A DNA stretch of 64,000 nt from Geothrix oryzae (GCF_030295385.1 NZ_AP027079.1:1798001-1862000); one strand, 5' to 3'; shown: positions 35,871 to 46,548, counted from the first letter of the stretch. Notes: generated by a model not told the origin, from the sequence alone. Numbers and translations: made by a program.

Positions 35871-36521
35871 ATGAGCACCATCTCCGGCGAAAGCCTGCTC
35901 CAACAACTCAACTGGCGTTACGCCACCAAGAAATTCGACCCCACGAAGCCCATTTCCCCGGCCGACTGGGCCACGCTCGAAGCGTCGCTGATCCTCACGC
36001 CCTCCAGCTACGGCCTGCAGCCCTGGAAGTTCATCGTGGTCACCGACCCCGCCCTCAAGGCCAAGCTCCGGCCCGCCTCCTGGAACCAATCCCAGGTGGA
36101 GGACTGCAGCCACCTGGTGGTCCTCACGGCCAAGCAGGACATCACCGAGGCCGATGTCGACCGCTTCGTCGCCCGCATCGCCGAGGTGCGCGGCGTCACC
36201 CCCGAGAGCCTCGCGGGCTACAAGGGCTACATGATGGGCGACCTCGTGAAGGGGCCCCGCCACGCCATCATCCATGAGTGGGCGGCCCGCCAGACCTACA
36301 TCGCCCTGGGCAACCTCATGACCTCCGCCGCCCTGCTTGGCGTGGATGCCTGTCCCTTCGAGGGCATCGAGCCCGCCAAGTACGACGAGATCCTCGGGCT
36401 CAAGGGGACCGGCTACACCACCATCAGCGCCTGCCCCCTGGGATATCGCGCGGCGGATGACAAGTATGCGAACACGCCCAAGGTGCGCTTCGAAGCCAAG
36501 GATGTGATCGAGCACCGCTGA
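35871..36521 (+). CDS. NAD(P)H-dependent nitroreductase family oxidoreductase
   Basis: 216 residues, FMN-binding nitroreductase of the NfsB group. N-terminal NWRYATKKFDPTKPIS (Arg and Lys contact FMN phosphate), LTPSSYGLQPWKFIVV, the HEWAARQTYIALGN helix and CPFEGIEPAKYDEIL are typical. It reduces nitro compounds and quinones with NAD(P)H. It follows thioredoxin by 29 bases on the same strand. Dihydropteridine reductase-like activity is an alternative within the same family. Confidence 0.9.
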   Translation: MSTISGESLLQQLNWRYATKKFDPTKPISPADWATLEASLILTPSSYGLQPWKFIVVTDPALKAKLRPASWNQSQVEDCSHLVVLTAKQDITEADVDRFVARIAEVRGVTPESLAGYKGYMMGDLVKGPRHAIIHEWAARQTYIALGNLMTSAALLGVDACPFEGIEPAKYDEILGLKGTGYTTISACPLGYRAADDKYANTPKVRFEAKDVIEHR

Positions 36522-36560
36522 TCCGGTCCATCCGGCATTCCCCGGTAGAAGATCTTTCGC

Positions 36561-36618
36561 CACCGAGGCACCAAGAAAAGCGCGAGCGATTGCTTCCGCT
36601 CTTCTTGGTGCCTCGGTG
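36561..36618. repeat. Intergenic palindromic hairpin
   Basis: A perfect 17-bp inverted repeat, CACCGAGGCACCAAGAA (36561-36577) and its complement (36602-36618), extends inwards by four more pairs after one mismatch. It fills most of the gap between the nitroreductase and aldo/keto reductase genes. The GGTGCCTCGGTG/CTTGGTG wording resembles intergenic repeats seen in many GC-rich genomes. It could act as a terminator or mRNA-stabilising element. Confidence 0.6.
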
Positions 36619-36666
36619 TCTTGGTGGTAAGCCTTTCTCCTGCGCATCAAGCACGAAGGAGGTTCC

Positions 36667-37656
<990 letters not shown>

Positions 37657-37679
37657 GGCATCGAAGGGACGGAGGGTCC

Positions 37680-38540
37680 ATGGCCCGACGCACCGATGCC
37701 CATCCCGACAGCCTTCCCGGCCCCTTCTTCGTGGACCGCTCCTGCATCGACTGCGGCACCTGCTACCAGTTCGCGCCGGAGACTTTCGCGGATGGCGGCG
37801 ACCATGCGAAGGTCCGCGCCCAACCCGGTGATGCCCCAGCGCGGATGCGGGCCTCCATGGCCCTGGTGGCCTGTCCCGTGGGGTCCATCGGGACCGATGA
37901 CAAGGCGGAGGTCGCGGCCGCCGCCCGGGCCTTTCCCCATCCCCTGGCCGAGGATGTCCTCTTCTGCGGCTACACCAGCGAGAAGAGCTTCGGGGCCTGG
38001 AGCTACCTGCTCCGCCGGCCCGCGGGCAATGTCCTCATGGATTCGCCCCGGGCCGCCGAGCCCCTCATGAAGAACCTCGAGGCCCTGGGCGGCGTGGCCA
38101 TGCTGGTCCTCAGCCACCAGGACGATGTGGCGGACCACGGGGCCTACCGCAAGCGGTTCGGCTGCGAGCGCGTCATGCACCGGGCCGACGGCTTCACGGG
38201 CCTGGAGCGCCTCGTGGACGGCGACGCACCCGTCGCCCTGGCGGAGGATCTGCTGCTGATCCCCACTCCCGGCCACACGGCCGGAAGCGTCTGCCTGCTG
38301 TACCGGGACTTCCTCTTCACGGGGGATCACCTCTGGTGGAACCCAGACGAACGCCGGTTGTCCGCCTCCAGGACCTACAATTGGCACTCCTGGGAGCGCC
38401 AGCTTGACAGTCTGGAAAGGCTGCTCGCGTTCGACTTCACCTGGGTGCTGCCCGGGCACGGGAGCATCCACCATGCGGATTCTCCAGCCGCCATGAGGGC
38501 CGACCTGGAGCGGGCCCTGGCCGTCCTCCGGCGGTCTTGA
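37680..38540 (+). CDS. Ferredoxin-domain / metallo-beta-lactamase-fold fusion protein
   Basis: 286 residues. The N-terminus (about 15-75) is a 4Fe-4S ferredoxin module, [12 protein letters not shown] then VACPVGSI. The rest is a metallo-beta-lactamase fold with HQDDVADH (a variant of HxHxDH lacking the second His), [19 protein letters not shown] and LPGHG. Similar fusions occur in cyanobacteria and plants without known function; an oxidoreductase or redox-gated hydrolase is possible. It lies 23 bases after the aldo/keto reductase. Confidence 0.82.
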   Translation: MARRTDAHPDSLPGPFFVDRSCIDCGTCYQFAPETFADGGDHAKVRAQPGDAPARMRASMALVACPVGSIGTDDKAEVAAAARAFPHPLAEDVLFCGYTSEKSFGAWSYLLRRPAGNVLMDSPRAAEPLMKNLEALGGVAMLVLSHQDDVADHGAYRKRFGCERVMHRADGFTGLERLVDGDAPVALAEDLLLIPTPGHTAGSVCLLYRDFLFTGDHLWWNPDERRLSASRTYNWHSWERQLDSLERLLAFDFTWVLPGHGSIHHADSPAAMRADLERALAVLRRS

Positions 38541-38593
38541 TCGCCGTCCCCCGGAAGGCGTGGGAAACTAGGGGGTTCCACCCGGAGTCTCCC

Positions 38594-40258
38594 ATGACCA
38601 CCGCCTCTGATGCCCCCGTCGTCACCGCCCCCCGCGGCACCCACCTGCACTGCAAGGGCTGGGTGCAGGAAGCGGCGCTCCGCATGCTCATGAACAACCT
38701 GGATCCCGAAGTGGCCGAGCGCCCCGAGGATCTGGTGGTCTACGGCGGCCTGGGCAAGGCGGCCCGCAACTGGGACTGCTTCCACGCCATCGTCAAGGAG
38801 CTGAAGCACCTGAACGACGACGAGACCCTGCTGGTGCAGAGCGGCAAGCCCGTGGGCGTGGTGAAGACCCACCCCGATGCGCCCCGCGTCCTCATCGCCA
38901 ACTCCAACCTGGTACCGAAATGGGCCACCTGGGAGCACTTCCGCGAGCTCGACCAGAAGGGCCTGATGATGTACGGCCAGATGACCGCCGGCAGCTGGAT
39001 CTACATCGGCAGCCAGGGCATCGTGCAGGGCACCTACGAGACCTTCGCCGAGGCGGCCCGCCAGCACTTCAACGGCACGCTGGCCGGCACCTGGACCCTC
39101 ACCGCGGGTCTGGGCGGCATGGGCGGGGCCCAGCCCCTGTCGGTCACCATGAACGGCGGCGTGGCCCTGTGCATCGAAGTCGACCGGACGCGCATCCAGA
39201 AGCGCCTGGACACCCGCTACCTGGACGAATGGACGGATGACCTGGACACCGCCCTGGCCCTGGTCCATCAGTATGTGGACGCCAAGGAGGCCCGCAGCAT
39301 CGGCCTGCTGGGCAACGCCGCGGAGATCCTGCCCGAGATCCTGAAGCGCGGCTTCCAGCCCCAGCTCGTCACCGATCAGACCTCCGCCCACGACGAATAC
39401 AACGGCTACATCCCCGCGGGCATGTCGCTCGAGCAGGCGGCCGACATGCGCCAGGCGCAGCCCGAGGCCTATGTGCAGCGCGCCCTGGCCTCCATGCGCA
39501 CCCATGTGGAAGCCATGGTCGAGTTCCAGCGCCGCGGCTCGGTCGTCTTCGACTACGGCAACAACATCCGCGCCCAGGCCAAGCGGGCGGGCTTCGAGAA
39601 CGCCTTCGCCTTCCCGGGCTTCGTCCCCGCCTTCATCCGCCCCCTCTTCTGCAAGGGCATCGGCCCCTTCCGCTGGGCCGCGCTCTCGGGCGATCCCGAC
39701 GACATCGCCGTGACCGACGCCGCCATGATGGAGCTGTTCCCCGAAAATGAGGGCATGATCCGCTGGCTCAAGGCCGCCAAGGAGAAGATCGCCTTCCAGG
39801 GGCTGCCCGCCCGCATCTGTTGGATCGGGGCCGGAGAGCGCCATCTCGCGGGTCTCAAGTTCAACGAGCTGGTGAGGACCGGCAAGGTGAAGGCTCCCAT
39901 CGTCATCGGCCGCGACCACCTGGACAGCGGCAGCGTGGCCAGCCCCAACCGCGAGACCGAGGCCATGAAGGACGGCTCCGATGCCGTCAGCGACTGGCCG
40001 CTGCTCAACGCCCTGACCGCCGCCTCCGGCGGCGCCTCCTGGGTGAGTTTCCATCACGGCGGCGGCGTGGGCATGGGCTTCAGCCAGCACAGTGGCGTGG
40101 TCATCGTGGCCGACGGCACGGAGCGGGCCGACCGTTGCATCACCCGCGTCCTCTGGAACGACCCCGCCATGGGCGTCTTCCGCCACGCCGACGCCGGCTA
40201 CGAGAGTGCCCGCGAGCACGCCGAAGCCATCGGCCTCCACATTCCGATGAAGGGCTGA
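38594..40258 (+). CDS. hutU: Urocanate hydratase
   Basis: 554 residues, full length for the family (about 550-560). It converts urocanate to imidazolone propionate in histidine breakdown, using tightly bound NAD+ as an electrophile. Seen: [12 protein letters not shown] (NAD-binding), [33 protein letters not shown] with the conserved Cys, and [17 protein letters not shown] start at ATG 38594; the upstream in-frame ATG lies at the end of the previous gene. No hutH, hutI or hutG lies in the window. Confidence 0.95.
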   Translation: MTTASDAPVVTAPRGTHLHCKGWVQEAALRMLMNNLDPEVAERPEDLVVYGGLGKAARNWDCFHAIVKELKHLNDDETLLVQSGKPVGVVKTHPDAPRVLIANSNLVPKWATWEHFRELDQKGLMMYGQMTAGSWIYIGSQGIVQGTYETFAEAARQHFNGTLAGTWTLTAGLGGMGGAQPLSVTMNGGVALCIEVDRTRIQKRLDTRYLDEWTDDLDTALALVHQYVDAKEARSIGLLGNAAEILPEILKRGFQPQLVTDQTSAHDEYNGYIPAGMSLEQAADMRQAQPEAYVQRALASMRTHVEAMVEFQRRGSVVFDYGNNIRAQAKRAGFENAFAFPGFVPAFIRPLFCKGIGPFRWAALSGDPDDIAVTDAAMMELFPENEGMIRWLKAAKEKIAFQGLPARICWIGAGERHLAGLKFNELVRTGKVKAPIVIGRDHLDSGSVASPNRETEAMKDGSDAVSDWPLLNALTAASGGASWVSFHHGGGVGMGFSQHSGVVIVADGTERADRCITRVLWNDPAMGVFRHADAGYESAREHAEAIGLHIPMKG

Positions 40259-40261
40259 ATC

Positions 40262-40660
40262 ATGTCCCGCCCCTGCCCCTGCACCTCCAAGAAGCCCTAC
40301 GACCATTGCTGCGGCCCCTTCCATGCGGGCAAGGCGGCGCCGGAGACCGCGGAGCTGCTCATGCGCTCCCGCTTCTCGGCCTATGCGCTCGGCAAAGTGG
40401 ACTATCTCATCGCCACCCGGCCCGAGGCCAAGCGCGCCGAGGAGAACCGCGAGGAACTGGCCCAGTACTGCAAGTCCGTCAGCTGCGTGGGCCTGAAGAT
40501 CGTCAGCAAGGAGAAGGGCGGCAAGGCCGACGACACCGGCGTCGTCACCTTCCACGCCAGCCTCCAGGCCAACGGCCGCCGCAGCCTCCACATCGAGACC
40601 AGCACCTTCGCCCGGGAGAACGGGAAGTGGGTCTATGTGGATGGTTTGGTGAAGGGATAG
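40262..40660 (+). CDS. YchJ-family SEC-C-like metal-binding protein
   Basis: 132 residues. It starts PCPCTSKKPYDHCCGPFHAG, the YchJ/UPF0225 N-terminal zinc cluster, and continues with LMRSRFSAYALGKVDYLIAT, the family's NTF2-like domain. The C-terminal SEC-C motif of longer homologues is absent. Function unknown; metal binding is expected. It begins 3 bases after hutU and is probably co-transcribed. Confidence 0.85.
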   Translation: MSRPCPCTSKKPYDHCCGPFHAGKAAPETAELLMRSRFSAYALGKVDYLIATRPEAKRAEENREELAQYCKSVSCVGLKIVSKEKGGKADDTGVVTFHASLQANGRRSLHIETSTFARENGKWVYVDGLVKG

Positions 40661-40847
40661 GGCACCAGCAGCCACCCTTCTACTGAGCGGCGGCCGACGC
40701 CTCGTCCCCATCTGGCCAGATCGATGGACCCTCGGCCGATCCCGGCCTGGGATGGCCGGGGCTGTGCCTGTCGTGTTGTTTTTACAATGCGCCGCCCATT
40801 TTTTGATACCCTCGGGCCAGGCTCCGAAAACCCTTCCGAGGTCAGGA

Positions 40848-41987
40848 ATGAAGGATGAATCCATTTTCATTCGCCGCGCGGACCACGGGGCCAAAGTCCT
40901 GGTGGTCGATGATGACCCTCTGGCGCGGCGGGGCCTTCGCGCCATGCTGGAGCGAGGCTACTACGAGGTCGAGACGGCCGAGGGCGGCGAGCAGGCCCTG
41001 GAGAAGCTCTCCTCCTTCCAGCCCGATCTCGTGCTCCTGGACATCCACATGGACGGCATGGATGGGTTGGAGACCTGCCGCCGCATCCGGGACATCCCGA
41101 ACGGCGAGCTGCTGCCCATCATCTTCCTGACGGGGGACGAGCGCCCCGAGATCCACGCCCAGGCCCTGCGGGTCAAAGGGGACGATTTCCTTCGAAAACC
41201 TGTCCTCTCCGCGGAACTGATCGTCCGGGTCCGCAGCCTGATGCGCCTCAAGCGGCTACAGGCCGAGGTCCTGGCGGAGCGGGACAACCTGCTGGATCTC
41301 CAGAAGCAGCGGGAGCAGCTCTTCGAGTTCATCGTGCACGACCTCAAGAATCCGCTCTCGACCATACAGGTAGGCCTGGAGGTCCTGGATGGGAGGGACG
41401 ACAACAACCCGGCTTCGCGGGTCCAGCTCCGGCGCCTCCTGGACACGGCCCACAGCATGGGGCGCATGATCCAGAACATCCTCGACATCGGCCGCGCGGA
41501 GCAGATCGGATTGGAGCTCCGGAAGGTCATGATCCCCCTGGGCACCTGGATCCCCCACCTGCTCAAGGAAGTGGAGTCCCTGGTCCAGTCCCGGGGCCAG
41601 GAGCTGGTCTGGGAATGTCCGCCCGACCTCGAGGTCGAGGCCGACCAGGAGTTCCTGCGGAGGCTCCTGCTGAACCTCCTCGACAACGCCCTCAAGTACT
41701 CCCCCACCGGCAGCCATACGCGACTCGAGGCCCGGTCCACCCGGACCGGCGTGCGCCTGGAGGTCTACGACCAGGGGAAGGGCATCCCCGAGCCCATGCG
41801 GGACCGGATCTTCGGAAAGTTCGTGCGTCTCGAGAAGGAGGGCGCGAACACCCTGTCCGGTTCAGGCCTGGGCCTCGCCTTCTGCCAGCTGGTGGCCGAG
41901 GCCCATGGGGGCCGCATCTGGGTGGAGGACAACCCCACCGGCGGCAGCGTGTTCCTGGTGGAGATCCCCGGCGCCGGGGAGATCTGA
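40848..41987 (+). CDS. Receiver-histidine kinase hybrid
   Basis: 379 residues, no membrane segment. N-terminal receiver domain (about 15-135): LVVDDDPLARRG, phospho-acceptor Asp in LVLLDIHMDGMDG (~64), conserved Lys in FLRKPV. Then a linker coiled coil, HisKA with phospho-accepting His in FEFIVHDLKNPLSTI (~164), and the HATPase domain with LLLNLLDNALKYSP and GSGLGLAFCQLVAEAHGG. A receiver in front of a kinase suggests that phosphorylation input controls the kinase. ATG 40848 has AGGTCAGG upstream. The cognate partner is not evident. Confidence 0.92.
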   Translation: MKDESIFIRRADHGAKVLVVDDDPLARRGLRAMLERGYYEVETAEGGEQALEKLSSFQPDLVLLDIHMDGMDGLETCRRIRDIPNGELLPIIFLTGDERPEIHAQALRVKGDDFLRKPVLSAELIVRVRSLMRLKRLQAEVLAERDNLLDLQKQREQLFEFIVHDLKNPLSTIQVGLEVLDGRDDNNPASRVQLRRLLDTAHSMGRMIQNILDIGRAEQIGLELRKVMIPLGTWIPHLLKEVESLVQSRGQELVWECPPDLEVEADQEFLRRLLLNLLDNALKYSPTGSHTRLEARSTRTGVRLEVYDQGKGIPEPMRDRIFGKFVRLEKEGANTLSGSGLGLAFCQLVAEAHGGRIWVEDNPTGGSVFLVEIPGAGEI

Positions 41988-42089
41988 CGGCCAAATCTGG
42001 CTGAGGACTTGGCTGAGGGCCTGGCCACGAGCCCGGGCACCCGCCGACAGGCCCGCTGGTATGGTGGGGACATCCCCTCCGAGGCCCCC

Positions 42090-43064
42090 ATGCGCGCCCT
42101 TCTCCTGGCTCTGTCCCTGCCCCTCCTGGCCTCGCAGCCGGACCCCGGGGCCCCCCGCCGCCCCGTCCACACCTATTCCATCGTGGCCCGGGATCCGATC
42201 ACGGGGGACCTGGGCGTGGCGGTGCAGAGCCACTGGTTCTCGGTGGGCGCCTCGGTGCCCTGGGCCGAACCCGGCGTGGGTGCGGTGGCCACGCAGAGCT
42301 TCACCGACCCCAGCTACGGCGCCCTGGGCCTGGCGCTCATGAAGGCCGGCAAGCCGGCGCCCGAAGCCTTGAAGGCGCTCCTGGCGGCGGACGCGGACCG
42401 CGAGGTGCGGCAGGTGGCCATGGTGGACGCCCAGGGCCGGGCGGCCGCCCACACGGGCGCCAAGTGCATCCAGGCCGCGGGCCATGAGGTGGGCGAGGGC
42501 TTCACGGTGGAGGCCAACCTCATGGACAAGGCCACGGTCTGGCCCGCCATGGCCAAGGCCTTCCGCGGGGCCAAGGGCGACCTCGCGGATCGACTGCTGG
42601 CGGCCCTCCGCGCCGCCCAGGCCGAGGGCGGCGACATCCGCGGCCAGCAGAGCGCGGCCATCCTCGTCGTGAAGGGAAAAGCCTCAGGCCAGCCCTGGAA
42701 CGACCGCCTCTTCGATCTGCGGGTGGAGGACCACCCGGATCCCCTGAAGGAGCTGGGCCGCCTCATCCAGCTGCGGCGGGCCTACCGGCTCATGGACGAG
42801 GGCGACGGCTTCGTCACCGCTGCCAAGTGGCCCGAAGCCAAGGCCGCCTACGCCGCGGCCGCCAAGCTGGCCCCCGGCATCTGGGAGATGCCCTTCTGGC
42901 AGGCCGTGGCCCTGGCCTCGAGCGGCCAGCGCGACGAGGCGCTCCCCCTCTTCAAGCGGGTCTTCGCCGCCGAACCCTTCTGGAAGCGCCTCGTCCCCAG
43001 GCTCGCTGAAGTGGATCAGCTGCCCAAGGACCCCGCGCTGCTCAAGGCCATCGAGGCGCAGTAG
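42090..43064 (+). CDS. Secreted DUF1028 family protein
   Basis: 324 residues. Signal peptide about 1-18 (MRALLLALSLPLLAS), then the DUF1028 domain (HTYSIVARDPITGDLGVAVQS to VEANLM), an Ntn-hydrolase-like family of unknown substrate. The last ~80 residues (YRLMDEGDGFVTAAKWPEA onward) read as TPR-like helices. An upstream in-frame GTG-type start is rejected because ATG 42090 begins the signal peptide. Probably periplasmic. Confidence 0.85.
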   Translation: MRALLLALSLPLLASQPDPGAPRRPVHTYSIVARDPITGDLGVAVQSHWFSVGASVPWAEPGVGAVATQSFTDPSYGALGLALMKAGKPAPEALKALLAADADREVRQVAMVDAQGRAAAHTGAKCIQAAGHEVGEGFTVEANLMDKATVWPAMAKAFRGAKGDLADRLLAALRAAQAEGGDIRGQQSAAILVVKGKASGQPWNDRLFDLRVEDHPDPLKELGRLIQLRRAYRLMDEGDGFVTAAKWPEAKAAYAAAAKLAPGIWEMPFWQAVALASSGQRDEALPLFKRVFAAEPFWKRLVPRLAEVDQLPKDPALLKAIEAQ

Positions 43065-43080
43065 CCCTTAAAGAAAAGGC

Positions 43081-43163
43081 CTCCACGAAGGACACGAAGA
43101 GAACACAAACACATGAAGAATGATCATTCGTGTGCTTGCCCTTCCTTCGTGCCCTTCGTGGAG
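43081..43163. terminator. Bidirectional hairpin terminator-like repeat
   Basis: Arms CTCCACGAAGGACACGAAG (43081-43099) and its complement with one mismatch (43145-43163) surround a second 12-base palindrome, GAATGATCATTC (43118-43129). It sits between convergent genes (DUF1028 protein and lspA), with AAAGAAAAGG on the left and CCTTTATT on the right, so each direction ends in a short U-tract. The CCACGAAGGACACGAAG wording recurs in intergenic regions of many bacteria. Confidence 0.65.
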
Positions 43164-43168
43164 ATCCT

Positions 43169-43660
43169 TTATTCGTTCGCCTGGGGGTCTACCGCCTTCG
43201 GCGCCAGGAGCATCCGCAGGCCGTAGAGGACGGCCCCCACGAGGATGAAGCTGTCGGCGAGGTTGAAGGTCCAGTAGTGCCAGGTGCCGAAGACGAAGTC
43301 GAGGAAGTCCACCACGGCGCCGCGCAGAAGGCGGTCGATCCCGTTGCCCAGCGCCCCGCCGAGAATGAGGCCCAGGGCCACGCGGTCCCAGGTGGGCGTC
43401 TCCCGGGCCAGGAAGAGGCGGCCGAAGTAGAGCAGCGCCGTCAGCCCCGCCAGCGTGAAGAGGATGAACCGCGCCGCCGCCGGCAGCCAGGTGAGGCTCC
43501 CGAAGATGGCGCCGCGGTTGAAGCCCAGGGTCAGGTAGAAGAAGCCCCGGATGACGGGCAGGGATTCGCTCTCGCCCAGGGTCCGGAGAATCCAGGCCTT
43601 GGAGCCGAGGTCCGCCGCCAGGGCGAAGGCCGGAAGCAGCAGCCAGGGCAGACGGCGCAC
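43169..43660 (-). CDS. lspA: Lipoprotein signal peptidase
   Basis: 163 residues, four membrane segments. An aspartyl protease that removes the signal peptide of prolipoproteins after lipid attachment. The catalytic aspartates lie in GNGIDRLLRGAVVDFLDF and FNLADSFILVG. I use GTG 43660, which shares its G with the ileS stop codon (TAGTG) and begins the first membrane segment; the frame upstream lies over ileS. ileS-lspA adjacency is common in bacteria. Confidence 0.93.
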   Translation of the reverse strand: MRRLPWLLLPAFALAADLGSKAWILRTLGESESLPVIRGFFYLTLGFNRGAIFGSLTWLPAAARFILFTLAGLTALLYFGRLFLARETPTWDRVALGLILGGALGNGIDRLLRGAVVDFLDFVFGTWHYWTFNLADSFILVGAVLYGLRMLLAPKAVDPQANE

Positions 43661-46461
43661 TAGGCCACCACCGAGGCACAGCGGACGCAGAGGGCCGCGT
43701 CCTCTCCGGCGCCGTGGCCGCCCTTGCGGTTCCAGCAGCGGGGGCACTTCGTTCCGCCGTAGGCGTCAGCCGTGACATGGTAGGCGCCGGGAGTCACCCC
43801 CCCCACTTCCCGATCCAGTTTCGAGACCACGAGCAGCTCGTCTAGGGGCTCTCCGATCGCATCAAGAGATCGCCACTCCTCAGGAGTCAGCGTGACCACG
43901 GCAGTCGCATCCAAGCTCGTCCCAACCACCTTGTTTGCGCGGAGAGGTTCCATGGCGGAATGGACAGATTCCCTGACCCCCCACAAGGTCTCCCACTTTG
44001 GTTCAACCGCAATTGCCGGGAATTCCGGGAACCGCTGCTCATGCACGCTTCCCGAACATCCCGGAATCTGCTCCCAGGCCTCGTCGGCCGTGAAGCTCAT
44101 GACCGGAGCCAGCAGGGTGCAGAGCCCCTTGGCCAGCTCCCAGCAGGCCTGGCGGCAGCTGGCGCGGCGGGGCGAATCCAGCGCGTCGCAATAGAGGCGG
44201 TCCTTGATGATCTCGAAGTAGCGGCCGGAGAGTTCCAGCTGGCAGAAGCCGTGGATGGCCTGGGTGGCGCGGTGGAACTCGAAGCGGGTGTAGGCGTCCC
44301 GGACCTCCACCGTGGTGCGGGCGAAGGCGTCCAGCACCCAGCGGTCCAGGGGGGCGAGATCCGCGGGCGCGACGGCATCCCGGGCCGGATCGAAATCCGC
44401 CAGGGCTCCCAGCAGGAAGCGCAGGGTGTTGCGGATCTTGCGGTAGGCGTCGGCACTGCGGTCGAGGATCTCCCGGGAGATGCGGATGTCCTCGCTGTAG
44501 TCGCAGGAGGCGGCCCACCAGCGGAGGATGTCGGCCCCCAGCGTCTTCAGGATCTCCTCGGGCGTGATGACATTGCCCAGGCTCTTGGACATCTTCTGGC
44601 CCTTGCCGTCCAGCACGAAGCCGTGGGTGACCACCTGCTTGTAGGGCTTGGTGCCCGTGGCGGCGAGGTTGAAGAGCAGGGAACTGTGGAACCATCCCCG
44701 GTGCTGATCCGAACCCTCGAGGTAGATGAACTTCCCGTAGTCGTCGCGGGTCAGTTCCGGGTGCGAGGCGCACACGACAGAGGCGCTGACGCCCGAGTCG
44801 ATCCACACATCCAGGATGTCCGTCTCCTTCTGGAAGGCCGTGGAGCCGCAGGCGCAGCGGGCCCCCGCGGGGACCAGGCGGTCCACGGGAAGGTCGGCCC
44901 AGGCCTCGATGCCGCCCGCCTCGATGGCCGCGGCCGCGGTCTCGAAGATGGCATCGGCCACCAGCGGCTCGCCGCAGGTTTCGCAGCGCAGCACGGTGAT
45001 GGGCGTACCCCAGGCGCGCTGGCGGCTGATGCACCAGTCGGGGCGGCCCTCGATCATGGCGTGGATGCGGTTCTGGCCCTGGGCGGGAATCCACTGAGTG
45101 CGCTCGACGCCTTCGAGCCCCAGCTCCCGCAGGCTGCGGCCCTTCCCGGCCAGTTCCGAATCCATAGTGATGAACCACTGCTCGGTGGCGCGGAAAAGGA
45201 TGGGCGTCTTGGTCCGCCAGCAGTGCGGATAGCTGTGGTTCAGGCTCTCCTCGTGGAGCAGGCGCCCTTCCCGCTTCAGGCGATCCACCACCAGGGGATT
45301 GCAGTCGAAGATGTTCTTCCCTTCCAGCTCCGGGTCATTCACCGCCGGCAGGAACTTGCCGTCGGGGCCCACGAGCTGGAGCAGGCCCAGATGATGGGCC
45401 AGGTTGAAGTCGTCCACGCCGTGGTCTGGCGCCGTGTGCACCAGGCCCGTGCCGGTGTCGGCCGTGACATGGTCGCCCAACAGCACGGGACTTTCCCGGT
45501 CGATCCAGGGGTGTCGGGCCACGAGCGTCTGGAATTCCTTGCCCTTCCGGATCTCGACCGTGTGCAGCCCGGTACCGAGCTTCTTGGCAAAGTCTTCGCG
45601 CAGGGTGACGGCCACGATGTAGTGGCACTCCACACCCTCCGAGGTGGCGCGGACCACGGCGTATTCCAGGTCCGGGTGCATGGCCACGGCCTTGTTGCTG
45701 GGCAGGGTCCACGGCGTGGTGGTCCAGATGGGCAGGAAGAGGGGGACCGGCAGTTCCAGGCGTCTGGCCTCAGCATCGGCCACGGGGAATGCCACCGTGA
45801 TGGCCGGGCTGGTCCGGTCCGCGTACTCGACCTCGGCCTCGGCCAGGGCCGTGCGGGCGCCGTAGCTCCAGTGGACGACCTTCAGCTTGCGGGTGACGGA
45901 GCCGCTGTCGAAGAGCTTGGCCAGGTGGCGCACGGTCTCCGCTTCGTAGCGGGGGTCCATGGTCACATAGGGCTGCTCCCAGGCGCCCAGCACGCCGAGG
46001 CGCTGGAAGGCCGTGCGCTGGGTGTCGATCCACTTCTGCGCGTAGACGCGGCACTTCTGGAGGAAGTCGGCTCGGCTCATCTCGCGCCGCTTGGGGCCTA
46101 GATCCTTCTCGACCGCATGCTCGATGGGCAGGCCGTGGCAATCCCAGCCCGGCACATAGGGCGATTCGTAGCCCTCCATCCACCGGGACTTCACCACCAC
46201 ATCCTTGAGGATCTTGTTGAGCGCGTGGCCCATGTGGATCGCGCCGTTGGCGTAGGGCGGGCCATCGTGCAGAACCTCGCGGCCCTTGCCCCTGCCGGCG
46301 GCGTTGTCGGCCTTCCGCTTCGCCTCGATGCGGCGGTAGAGGCCCTCGGCCTTCCAGCGTTCCAGCCGCTTCGGCTCGCGCTGCGGCAGGTCCGCCTTCA
46401 TGGGGAAATCGGTCTTGGGAAGGAAAACCGAATATTTCTTAACCGGAGCTTGCTCGCTCAT
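43660..46461 (-). CDS. ileS: Isoleucyl-tRNA synthetase
   Basis: 933 residues. Class I signature HMGH at 76-79 (for HIGH), KMSKS near residue 622, and the C-terminal zinc finger KCPRCWNRK...CVRCASVV. The editing domain spans about 190-400. Start ATG 46461, giving MSEQAPVKKYSV; an upstream in-frame GTG/ATG region adds residues unlike IleS. I looked for a T-box leader upstream and see none. Co-transcribed with lspA. Confidence 0.96.
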   Translation of the reverse strand: MSEQAPVKKYSVFLPKTDFPMKADLPQREPKRLERWKAEGLYRRIEAKRKADNAAGRGKGREVLHDGPPYANGAIHMGHALNKILKDVVVKSRWMEGYESPYVPGWDCHGLPIEHAVEKDLGPKRREMSRADFLQKCRVYAQKWIDTQRTAFQRLGVLGAWEQPYVTMDPRYEAETVRHLAKLFDSGSVTRKLKVVHWSYGARTALAEAEVEYADRTSPAITVAFPVADAEARRLELPVPLFLPIWTTTPWTLPSNKAVAMHPDLEYAVVRATSEGVECHYIVAVTLREDFAKKLGTGLHTVEIRKGKEFQTLVARHPWIDRESPVLLGDHVTADTGTGLVHTAPDHGVDDFNLAHHLGLLQLVGPDGKFLPAVNDPELEGKNIFDCNPLVVDRLKREGRLLHEESLNHSYPHCWRTKTPILFRATEQWFITMDSELAGKGRSLRELGLEGVERTQWIPAQGQNRIHAMIEGRPDWCISRQRAWGTPITVLRCETCGEPLVADAIFETAAAAIEAGGIEAWADLPVDRLVPAGARCACGSTAFQKETDILDVWIDSGVSASVVCASHPELTRDDYGKFIYLEGSDQHRGWFHSSLLFNLAATGTKPYKQVVTHGFVLDGKGQKMSKSLGNVITPEEILKTLGADILRWWAASCDYSEDIRISREILDRSADAYRKIRNTLRFLLGALADFDPARDAVAPADLAPLDRWVLDAFARTTVEVRDAYTRFEFHRATQAIHGFCQLELSGRYFEIIKDRLYCDALDSPRRASCRQACWELAKGLCTLLAPVMSFTADEAWEQIPGCSGSVHEQRFPEFPAIAVEPKWETLWGVRESVHSAMEPLRANKVVGTSLDATAVVTLTPEEWRSLDAIGEPLDELLVVSKLDREVGGVTPGAYHVTADAYGGTKCPRCWNRKGGHGAGEDAALCVRCASVVA

Positions 46462-46548
46462 CGGCGCCCTCGTGCGTCGGGGGGCGCACCCAAGCGCCCC
46501 GGGGTTGAACCTCCAGTTCACCACGGGAACCCTTGCGTTCACAAGGGA

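Noticed and set aside
40741-40785. CCCGGCC/GGCCGGG hairpin followed later by TTTTT downstream of the YchJ-like gene
   Set aside because: The T-run is about 17 bases from the stem, too far for a normal intrinsic terminator; it may still be a weak one.
40782-40815. Promoter guess TTTACA with a downstream TGATAC before the receiver-kinase gene
   Set aside because: The -35 looks fair, but the -10 matches the consensus poorly; sigma preference in this organism is unknown.
43960-46101. Long plus-strand open frame opposite ileS
   Set aside because: Antisense shadow of a well-conserved synthetase; translation is biased and has no motifs.
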